From contig JAYGXS010000008.1 in NCBI GenBank assembly GCA_036362985.1, positions 9,740,345 through 9,804,344 of the forward strand: DNA of 64,000 nucleotides, in the 5' to 3' direction. The position numbers were made by a program, and so were the translations under genes. The notes beneath the pieces were generated by a model that saw only the letters and a program-made list of their open reading frames with translations, had not been told where the DNA came from and ran no database searches. Origin of the DNA: Ligula intestinalis. Taxonomy: Eukaryota; Platyhelminthes; Cestoda; Diphyllobothriidea; Diphyllobothriidae. Shown piece after piece: positions 45,110-57,100 of the stretch (position 1 is the stretch's first letter; the number at the start of each line of letters is the position of its first letter).

Positions 45110-48100
45110 ATGCTTCGAATTTCAGGGCGCGCACTTTCTGCTCGTTCTAGTTCCCGTGTGTTGTCTTCGAGACTTCGAAGCCCCTCTGCCATGATACACT
45201 CAAGTACTAAAACTTTCAAGAGGCTGCCATACAACATAAAACCCGTTAACTACAATCTCCTCTTTGTGCCGAATCTTTCTGACTTTACATTTGATGGAGA
45301 AGCTTCCATCGAGTTGCAGGTCAGAAACCTAGATTGGGAATCAGTTTTATTCTAATTTGAACTTATTCGGAGTTAGTAGCATCAACCAAAACAGATGCGC
45401 GGATAATTTTTTAAGATGGCATGCAGTTAGACTAAATAACAACGTCGTTATTACTTATAATTAAAATCAGTGGACGGGTTGTGAAAATGCCCAGCATTCA
45501 ACGTTAAGTTTCAGGTACCTGAAACTTGAGGTACACCACCGTCAGACGCTGTACTTTAAGCAAGGTACTTTGCCTAGGTGGTTTGACCTATTTATTGTGG
45601 TAACGTTTTGAAGTTCCAGACAAACAATTGTTAATCCGTTATGCAGAATTATCATTTAGTGAAGTGATTCTTATCTGTTGAGTGACGCGTTAATGGACAA
45701 ATTGCGTTTCTGCCTACAGGTTGTGGAACGAACTAATGCAGTTATATTGAATTCCAAGAACATTGTTGTTTCGGATGCACATTTCAACAATGGTAATGTT
45801 TTTAAATCTCATTTTCTGTTCCCAAGCCAACGCCGACATTTCCTATGATGAGTCACAGGACCTTGTCATCTTCACTTTCCCCAATGCACTGGAGGTACGA
45901 TGACCATATTTAGAAAAAGATATTATAAACTTAAGACTGGCAGCGGCCACCTTAACTTAAAATTTCGAGGCCATCTAAGTGATGATATGCAAGGCTTTTA
46001 CAGGAGCACGTACAAGTCGCCGACCGGAGAAGAGAGCTATATTCTCTGTACCCAGTTTGAGGTAAGGTTATATTTTCGTCATCTGTCTGGTTTTCTCTTA
46101 AAATCTTCTTATAAAAATTGTAAATGGTAGTATCCCGTTCATTGATCATTATCCTTAGTGTCATTTTACCTTTCCTATGCGTAGATGTTCGGATGCCTAG
46201 GCTTTCCCCGGTTTATGATCATTCAGCAATCTTTCCTTCTCAAATATTTGCCTGTGTGATCGCGTTTAATCGTCGTTATTCAGTTCCGACTTCAAAAGGC
46301 AAATTAGTACTTTAAAATTGGCCAGTCGTTGCACAAGCTGCCTGTTGCGTAGCAAGTTTTCACAACTTGGGCTGATCAGTTTCCTTTTTTATTTATAGTC
46401 TATTTATGCTCGCCGGGCGTTTCCATGTATGGATGAACCGGATCGAAAGGCCACTTTTGATATCAGCCTTGTTACAATGGACAACGAAGTCGCTTTGTCG
46501 AATATGGTATCTACATTTTATTAACTTAAGATTTGAGCTCTCCTCTGGAGACTCTTATGAACATCAAATGGTTTTCTGTAATTTGTGCAGGAAATATTTC
46601 ATACGTTTTCATCGTTTTTCAGCATAAATCAACTAAATGGACGTTTTAGATATCCCTATTAACTTGTTTAACCTTCTTCATCTCAACTCGTGCAGCCCGA
46701 AGTATCGAGAAAAATAATCGCCCCACCCACCGGTCGTCCTGCGCTTCCAGATGGTCACAATTACGTAAAAGTACAATTTGACAAATCGCCCTACATGTCC
46801 ACATACTTAGTGGCAATGGTCGTTGGAAACTTCGACCATGTTTCCACGAAGGATGCTAATGGAGTTGATATTCGCGTCTTTACACCTCCCGGGAAAAAGG
46901 CATGTGGACAATTCGCTCTAGAAGTTACCGCAAAAACGTTACCTTTCTACGCTAACCTTTTTGGTCAAAAATTTCCTCTGCCGAAATGTGATCTTGTCGC
47001 GCTTCCCGACTTCGGCAGCGGTGCAATGGAAAACTGGGGTCTTATAACATACAGGCAAGTCAGCTTTTTCACACTTGTATCGTAAGATCAGTTGTATGTT
47101 ACCTGTGTGGTCTAGGTGCAGTATTTATAGTCATACATCCCCTTAGATAATTCAGAACAAAATTTTGGCGAGCGAACGCTTTCGGTAACTTCTCATCAGG
47201 CCAAAAAGTTACAAAGGAGGTTTAAATTTAAAAATCGATAGTTTGTCTTCTTTACATACAGGGTCCAATCAGAGCGCGGAAATGTGCAGCCAGTTAGGTA
47301 ATCGTTGGCCATTCCAAGTTGGGGGCTTGCACGAGATACTTTTGTGCACACAAAACTGGTTTACTCAATCGGATTGCGGTGGCTTCTGTTGTTGCCAGCA
47401 GACGTTGGCCCAGGGACTTTGGGTAGTTTGAAGGGACCTTGTAAATTACGTTAAAGGCTTCGCTTGGGTCCACACGATGTTCGGTGTCAACCATGTGTGT
47501 GAGGATAGAACTGTTTATGCTTTTGGTCTCGCCTTTGGCTAGCCATGCCGGGAGGTGTTCCCGTATTCTTTTAGATAATTGCCTACTCATGTGACCGATA
47601 AAACCAACTCCACAGGAGCAAGTAAATGATTAGATACACATAGAAGTGGTCTGAGTTGGCAGCTTATCCTTACCCTCACCGTGCAGTATCGGGTTGGTTG
47701 AAAATAACACCTGAATTTTCGCTGCTGGGAAGGTTTGTGCTACGGCTTGCTTGAGGCGTCTGCCTAAGAGTTCGCTTGCTGCATCACCTTGAAAAGGGAC
47801 TTTGAGGAACTGCGTGTTCTTTTCCACCGTGGATGTGGTGGGCTTTGTTCCTTTCTCCATCATATTCTTTATGATGACTCTGTCCGGATATCCGTTCTCT
47901 CGAAGCACGTCCTGGAGTTTCTGGAGCTTCATTTCAATAGTGTCAGCTGAGCAGATTTTTTTGGCTCTTTGCGTTAAGCAGCGGACTAAGTTACGCTTCT
48001 GTTGGATAGGTACAAAACTGTTAAAGTTTGTATACTGTCCGGACCAGGTTTTCTTTCGTTAAATGCTCCTTTTGATGCTACCGTCAGGTCTTCGACTTAG

Positions 48101-51100
48101 GAGGACATCCAGGAAAGGAAGCGAACCTGCCGTCTCCACCTCCAAGGTGAATTTAATGGAGGGGTGTGCTTGATTAACAGTATGTAGAAGTGCATTTACA
48201 TCAGTATCTGCTGGGGCGATGAAGATATCATCGACATATCGGCCATAGTGTTTTAACTCATAGATCTGCTTGTTGAGTTGAAATTTTTCAGTTCGCCCAT
48301 GAAGATATTGGCCAAGAGAGGCCCGAGAGGCGAGCCCATAGCGACGCCGTCTATTTGTCTGTATTGTTGGTTGTCAAAAAGGAATTGCACATTTAATGTG
48401 CATTTGAGTAATAGCTCCCTTAATACGTCAGATGGTATTCCTACGTCTATTTGATTTGCCACTACGAATTCGCAGATACAGTCGACTGTTTCTGTTACTG
48501 GAACGTTTATGAACAGTGATGAGACGTCTAGGGTGATGATCATCATACCGTTTAAGTTCATGTCCTCGATGCCATCGATAAATTGGAACGTATATTGATA
48601 GCTATGTCGCATCATACTAAACTCCAAGGCTCGTTGGTTGGTTGGTTAGTAGCCCATGTTGGATCAGGGGTTCCCGCCGGCGTCCAAACTGGATGCAATT
48701 GGGAGACGGAGAAAAGCCGCGACCTCGGCCGGCTTGAGCCAAACGTTCTCGAGGGTGAGTTGGGTGCCTGGCCTGAAACTGCAGGCAAACAGATGGCGGC
48801 AGTCATGCGGCGAGACGCCGCAGTCGGGACAGTGGTCGGGTATAGACGGGTCCAGCCGGTGTTGGTACTGGCAAAGGAGCATGCAGTAGCCACTGCGTAG
48901 CTGCGCCAGGGAACAGCGAGTCACCCGTGGGAGATGACGTTCCGAGGTGGCAATTGGAGGTGGATAGCCACCCAGAAGGACCGGGGGATGGTAGCTGGAT
49001 TTAGCATCCACAACGGCTCTTTGGTGTAGGCGCTGGTAGCCTTTCCTGATGGCGGAGCCATCCACGGGTAGATACGAGAGATACGAGGCGACAGCTGTCT
49101 TGTGGACATCTGTGATAGACGTCCGAACGTTACGGCTAAGCTCGGGAGCGTTGCAACGATGGTGGTTCGGATGGCCAGGTTGTGAACAGGTCCCCCAGAA
49201 CTGCTGGCCGAGGAGTTTGTTGTGTGCGGCGACCGACAGGACAGAAGCCTCCGCATGAAGGTGATCGATGGTCGACATTTTATAGCAACCCGTGATCGTG
49301 CGGAGGGCACCGTTCTATGCTGACTGAAGGCGGCGGAGGCTGGAGGAGCTGATTGTGGGAGACCAGATTAGTGCCGCATAGGTGAGATGCGGCTTGGACA
49401 TCGCCTTGAATGTGGTCGCCAGCGTCTCTTTCCAGCAGCCACAGGATGTGCCCGCGAGAGCCTTGAGGACCTTGGTGCACCGGCTCACTTTGCTTGCGAC
49501 CTCCCTCGCATGGTCCGCGGACGTGAAGAGTGGATCTAAACGGACGCCGAGGAGCTTGGGCTTACGGACCAGCGGTAAAGCCTCACCGTTGACGATGATA
49601 GCCGGGTGACGATTGAACTCCTTCGGATCCAAGGCTCGTGTGTGACTTTGGCGATTTGGACCAGCAGTAACTACACTATCGAAAGCTGTCAAACTAAGAA
49701 AAAATTGGAAAGCTAGTACAATTAAAATAATAGTAAATAATGATTTTAATCGAATGCATTTTACTCGAATCCACCCGAACTTTATTTGTTTTCAGAGAAG
49801 CGCAGTTGCTTATCGACCATGAGAACACGTCTTTAATATCAAAGCACTACGTTGCTCTAACAGTGACACACGAATTGGCTCATATGTGGTTTGGCAATTT
49901 GGTAACAATGCAATGGTGGACGCATTTATGGCTAAATGAGGGATTTGCTACGTGGACTTCATTTGTCGCCACTGACTTCTGTTTCCCCGATTACAACATT
50001 TGGGTAAGTTAATCCTTTCTATTCCATTAAAGGTGTCGGTCTCTTCGAAATCCTTATTTGTACGTTTTCTTGTTGGCTAGGCTCGTATATGATGTCCTAC
50101 GAATTAGTGTCAATGTTGGCGTCCTGTCAGCAAAGTGCTTCTTCTCTTGTTTTTTTTTCGATGTTTCCGGAGGTTGAGTTTTCATGTCAATTTCGCTTAC
50201 ACATGAGTCCCGAAGTGCCTTTTAGGTTGTCTGTTTAATGTTGCCCCCTCTAGCTGTTTGTGGCTATGCGCAAGCCTGCTTATGTTGCTGCCATCCTTCA
50301 AGATCGTTAGGCTGCGTTCCCTTTGAAAGCACCGGATATCTGACACCCAGTTTACTAGAAACTTGTTTTCTTCATAGAAACTTTTTCAAGAAACAATAGT
50401 TTTAACTCTTTCGAATTTAGATTATGTTCAAGCCTCGGGTTTCCCAATTTAATGATATATTTGTTCTCAGCGAATGACATAATTTGACTCCCCCAACCAG
50501 AACTCGTAGCCCTTGATTATTTGTAAGCCAACCTCTTCGCGGTCATAGCGCGACGACAGATTTAACTGTGGTTTTCTAGCATGCCTCATTCGGATATTTC
50601 TACCTACTACTAATTAGTTACTGCATTTTTCTAAATGCTGAGTGGCTCAACGTCTGAAGTTAGATTACTATGACAAAACTTTCGATTATTGATCCCTTCA
50701 GCCCATTTTCATCTACTTTGTAAGTTTTTTCTAACAGGGAGAACGAAACATTATAGTAAATAAGACTAGCCGCGGGTGCTGTATGACAACTGTGCGCTTT
50801 TCGACGTAAACTCTTCGGGAACTGAGTTGAAAACCTGTTTTATAATGGCCCTTACAGTTTCTGCTTAGAACCAAAGAACGTGGTAAACTTTGGTGGTTTA
50901 TACTAGCCCGAACGCCGGGACTTTTCACGTCCTTGAAAAAAATGCAATTCACATGAATTTGTTTACTGGTTTCACTCTGAAAACGAAAAAAACGAAGTTG
51001 TACAGCGAAAAACCTCTTGTACTCATTGTCAAATGGAATTCTGTGCGGTTAACCTAACCATAACTGACAATATACTGGTCTCCTTCGGAGCTTCGAGTTA

Positions 51101-54100
51101 TTTTATTTGTGTAATAGTCACGCAGAGACATCTATTCCCACTGTCCCATAGTAAGATTTTCAATGCAAATTTGGGATCAGGACGTTCTATAGTCTTTAGG
51201 GAAGGCCTGCAGTGAATCTTAATGCCAATCTATGACTCCTTAGTGGTATTTTAACCTCAGCGTCTCCACCAGTACCAGGGCCTGCTTTGAATATCCGTTG
51301 GGTCGCGTTTGCGTCCTTAAGATTGGAATTTTATTCCTTAACTGCTGTTAAGTAGTACTCTTGAGGGTTCCTTGTCAAATTGTTGTAATTCTGAGTGGTG
51401 CTTGTTGACCATGTCTTCTTGAGAAGTAACTATTCTGCCTTTTCGCATCTTCAACAGAGCTTTGTAGAGCATCAATTGAAACCCGACAGTAGTGCGTTTG
51501 CCTTTTTATCATTTCCATTGAGTCAAGAGTACAAACTTGTTTAAAATGTGCTGTCACATTGTCCGTATTTTTTTCGCTTTTTCTGCATTACAGACGCATT
51601 TTGTGTCTCAGGCGTATAGCGACGCACTCAAACAGGACGAACTTAAAACGAGCCACCCGATTGAGGCAAGCCACCCTTTTTTTTATATTAATGGTACTTT
51701 TTAATCAATACTTTTTGTGAGCACTGTACTCGTCATGTTGGTTGCCAAGCCAGGAGAGTTGTACAAGGCACATGTCGGTAGTCAATTTAGTGCACCTACT
51801 AGTAGAGCGTTTAGGTCAATAAAGTGTTTTCAATTTTTATAGTGGTACTAAGCCGTTCTATACCCTATTTATTGTGCTGGTGCGGGGATCAAATTTTAAA
51901 ATGGTTGTCCAAATCCTTTGTTAAATCTTCTGCTTATTTATGTTTTTTTGTTACGCTTTCACTACATTCTGTGGCCTATTGAGTGACTGTTCAGTTGTCA
52001 AAACCTGTTCGCAGGATCTCATGATTGATGGTAAGGGGTGTTATAACGGGTGCCTTGCTTGTGGCATTTCAGACAAACGTGCATCTTCAATGGACAGAAG
52101 CGAACGAAATGCCATTCACCACAATGTCAGCATGTTGATGGTGGCTTTCTGGATGTAGGGTCTTGAGAGTTCTGTGGCGAGACCGACTTGGTCCGAGTGA
52201 CAGCATTCACATTGGTGGTGGCAAACGAGGAACTGGGATGCTCCACGATCGCAGAATCATGCTTCAGATTCCTCAGCCGCTGACACTCGGCCGTCAATGT
52301 CTGCAGAGTATACTTCGGGTCCTGTTCAATTGTTGAGAGCAGATGGGTCCGGATTTCAGCATCACGAGGCGCTCACAAAGATGAGGCACTTTAACTGGTC
52401 ATCGGTCAACTCTCAGAGCTTGAACCGTTCACACTCGCGGTTGACAGTACTGGCGAGTGTTAGGAAATCATTTGCCTCGTTTTTCACCAGCTTGAGATAC
52501 TGGTACCGAATATTGAACAAGTAGCACTTTTCATCGAAAGTCTCTGACAGGCGCTGGACAGTTTCGTTGAAAGTGAAGTCACGAGGGTGTTTTGGCAGAA
52601 TGATATCCGCGTACCGCTCGTTTTCTCTGGTGCCCGATTTGCGTAAAATCATCATCAGCCTTGGCAAAGTCCACGCGGAAAATGTCTTCCCAACGTTTGA
52701 ACCAAGCGTCGAATGTAACGCCGGAGTCGGGGTCATAACTGAACTCTGTGATAGAGGCCGCAGTTGCGTCCGCTGATGTAGACAATTTCGTAGAAGAATC
52801 TGGGTCAGACGAATGCAAACTAAATTTTTGCATCAAAGACTCCATCAACTTCAGGTGTGCAGCTTAGAATTGAGATTGCTGTTGTTTCAGGATCGCGAGC
52901 AATTGTTTTGATGAAACAGACATGGTGAGTCCTGACACTGCGTCGCCAAAATCGTTATAACGGATGTCTAGGCCGAGATATTGCCGCCCAATGACGTCCT
53001 GTGTGAGTCCCCAAAGAGAGAACACGGCAAGAAATGTGCAATGGCAGAAGTCTTTTAGTGTTCAATGTACAACAAATTTAGAGAAACTAACGTGTGTAAC
53101 GATGTCTATTGAGGCAATAAGATTTTCCTCTGAGATGGTGGCCAGTCCCATTGGTTCTTTGGCTCAGTGGATGACAGTGGCTTAAAATCTGAATTATCGA
53201 TCGTTTGACGGCTTTTGTACATTCGCCCGTGTAGGCCGATTGATAGGCTGCTTGGGTTGTGGCCATGGCTAGCAAGCTACTGCTTGCTAAGTCTGTTTGT
53301 TAGGCCATCCTAACAACAAGGGGCAGGATGGTGATTGCATTTTATGCGGTCGTATATTTATAGTGTCCAGGTCTAGATGACTACTTTTAGGGACTGGCAG
53401 TCACAACGACGACCTTGCCACAGGACGTGGCTACTCCATTCTGATCCGTTTCGGCATGCAGCTGTCATCTGTGACAGCACGCGGCTGTCCCTAGCGGAAT
53501 AGCAGCAAACGCAACACGTTTAGATTTAGGCGGGGGGGGGGGAGGGAGGGCCAGTTTTCCATCCGGCCTGATTTTGCTTGCAGTGAGGAATCGATCGTTC
53601 TGTAGTTCTCTTCGGTTGGTGCCCTGTGCCACGCCAACCACTAGTGGCTGGATCACGGCGACACGGGAGCATAAATGAGGTCGACGCTGCATGTGCGCCC
53701 TTTCAATCCACGGCCAGTTATTAGTGATCTTGCTGTTGTGCTCTGACACACAGATGATAGTCAAAGCCAACGATAGGCGAACCACTATCACGATCGCAGA
53801 CCGTTGCCCGTTCAATTGAAATTTAGCTTGCCCATGTCCGGGCCTAGGAAGTCGCAGTGATGTTGCTTTTATGTTTCTCTCTCTCTTTTTCGCAGGTCGA
53901 AGTAAACAGCCCGCATGAAGTGGAGGAAATATTTGACGCTGTCTCCTACGAAAAAGGCGCTTCAGTTATCCGAATGTTGAATGATTACCTTGGAGCCGAG
54001 GTTTTTTTCATTACTTTTTGTTCTGGTTATATGTGCCCGATTTGCTTGTGACCGTATGATTTGATTTAATCTTGAGACCGCTTTTGCACAACTGCGCAAA

Positions 54101-57100
54101 AACTTGCTCATCAATTAGTCTGCTGAAGCATTCAGCATAGGGTGTAAGGCCAATCATTTAGTGAATTTCGTTGCCTTTGTGTGAAGAAAATTCAGGTGTT
54201 CCGATTATTAGGACTTATTATCATAGCTTCGTGGTTAGTTCTCCTTTTCATGGTAAGAGGGTTAGTATTTCCAGAAAAATCAGACGGTTCGCAATTGCTA
54301 TAAATGGCAACTATTTTGTCGGCCAGGGTCATCTATGCGAGTATCTGGTTCTTGTTGTTGGGAAGCTCATGCCGTCCCCCAAGCTTTCGGACTCGTGCAT
54401 AAGAATGTCTGTATACTACTACATGTTATTATTGTCATAATCAGCGTTATTTAGATTATCAGTACCCTCCGCTGCTGCCACTGTAAATAGTGACAGTACG
54501 TCAGTACTCATCGCCCTTCCTCTCATTTATTCTTTTCGGTTTCCATTGAAGGTTTTCAAGGCTGGTTTGCAACAATACATCAAGAGACACCAGTATTCTA
54601 ACACGGTCACCACAGACCTGTGGCGAGCGCTAGCGGAGGCGAGTGGCCAGCCAGTGAAGGATATTATGTCGACGTGGACCAAACAGACCGGCTATCCAGT
54701 CCTCTCGGTTCGTACCCTTCCTAGCGCAGACGGCCAATCTCTAAGCCTGGGCATCAGTCAGACCCGCTTCCTTGGCGACGGGGGAAAAGAAGGTAAATTC
54801 AACCTACATATACAGTTACTTGGGGACGAATAATCTTTGTGCAAATTTTTGAATTTGGTCCACCACCACCTTGTCGTCAATCAGCTGAGATAAGTATGAC
54901 ATTTTTCAACTTTAAACGATTCCTAACATAAAGTTCTATGGTTGGCTAGAGTTTGAACCAATCAGCGTCATCTACGTTCAATTATCCGTTCTATAGGACA
55001 GAATTGGCTGGTGACAGTCCCATATGCTTTAATTTTAATCTCTCTTTACCACATAACTCGTGATGAAAGAAGTCATGATACACATCTAAGCTGCTTCCCA
55101 AACTGTCGTGAAATATGTTAGTGGTGAATTTTCAGTCATTACAACCTTAGCTCCTATCAAAGATTACTGGAGACGCGAATATCTCAACTTCTTAAATCTA
55201 CAAAAGGCAAAATGACTCAGTGGTTCATGGTAGTCCCTGTATTCCAGGCTAGGGTAGAAGAAGACCTTCTGCATATTTCAGCAGCATTTGTGCATGGCTC
55301 TGCCACTCCATGGCCCTTATTTCATTGCTCAGATCGGTAAAAGCGACCACTTAACTTAGCGTGGGAATGAGAGTAAAGTGACGCTGAAAATCGTGTGAAC
55401 TTTGTCATTGAGCCGGTCGCACCTCGCCTAGTTGCTCTATAGAGGCCTATCAGAAGAGAATGATTCGTCTGTAAGGGCATTTACTTTGGGTTTTGATGAA
55501 AATAGTGCAAGTGGTACGTCCTTGCAGTAAAGATGCAGGATTGTTTGTCCCCCCTCCCCCAGTGATAGTCTCCAGATCCACATTCCCCGGTAGACGGTCC
55601 TGAGTAGCAGTTGCACTTCATGCCAGGTCCTCACAGTTTGCTCCGGTGGTAGTCTTCAGCTCCAACTGCCCCAGAGTATTGTTTCTCAAGCTTGTAAATG
55701 GTTGTTCACCTCTCTTAATGACTATTTCGTGTCTACCCGAATACACCCATATATATAGAAGGCAGGAAGACGTTCTCTGGGACCAGTAGTGTATTTGCCC
55801 GACGTTTCGGACCCTCACTCGAGGCCATTGTCAAGGAATGAAAACGTACAGCTCGCTGCGTGATTTAGTCAGCTCTGCCGTGAGTGACCTTGAGTTCCCC
55901 TTGTTCGCTCCGCCGCGAGTGACCTTGGGTCCTGGCATTGCTCGAGCAACGCGAGATAGGCATCTGGGAGATCGATATGTCTATTGATAGAGTCCGCGTG
56001 TGAGTGCCATGCCTCCTGCAAGAGGCGTGCGATTCGGTCGTCCGACTGACCCAATATTCACACGTGTTCGAAGTCGAAGCCGTGCCCTGGCATCGATGCG
56101 TGAGCGGCTTCCAAAGAATTCTAGTCATTCCGTCCCACGGCGAGTTCGTGCTAGTGCATTCTCGTGAGCACCCGTTTGCCGGTTTCACCAACATAATTGG
56201 CTTGACCACAAAGGCAGTTGATGCGGTAGATGACACCCCCGTCGATTTCGATTATGAGCACCGCGTGCTCCAACAGCCGCAGCAAGCGCAGAAGCAAGCC
56301 GCAGCATTCACAGAGGCAGGCTGGGCAAGCAACACGAAAGCGACAGAAAGCAGGAGCAACGAAGAGAATTCGTGCGAGAGAGAACAGGAGTTTAGGCAGG
56401 CTCGCACAGAATCTACCCACTCGCTCGTCACTTCCACCTCCGTATCCGGTGTGAAGACAAAGTCAATAAGACCGGGGATGAGGGAGGGTGGAAGGGTCTA
56501 TCTCTCTCTCCTTTCAGCCCTGCCCACGGACGCCAACCGGCAACGGAGCATGGGTAGTGCCTTTCAGTCGATGACTGATTGGTTACCCCTCTCAGGAGGG
56601 TGTTGGCCCGAAACAGTTCTGTATCAAGTTACCCCCAGACGCTGTCATACCCCCCCCCCCTTACTATATATATATATATACTCCAGTGGTGGACCAACTG
56701 CGCCATCTGTAAGTGCGTTTGTTTGTGTTGTCTGATCTGCCAAACAACCAGACAGTCTGGACCTGCATTCGACTCCCATTCCAAACTCATTACTCTCTGC
56801 ATTGCCAGGTAGCGGGTGTTACTCTATCCGCGTGCTCCCACTCCCCTTTCAAGCCCTCGCTACACGCCGCCTTCTGGTCTTATCCCACGCCATCTGTGTT
56901 CACCTGCTAAATTAATGTCTACCTTCATCTCTTGTTACCGGGGCACCTTGTCGTTTGTAGATGTGCTCACCCACTGGTACGTCCCTGTGACCGTCTGCCG
57001 AGCTGATGACTCGAGCGCGATCCTGTCGCGAGCCCTCGTCCCGCCAGCGTCTACGGCCGCCAACCAAACATCCAATGACGCCAAGGGTGAACACGTTATT

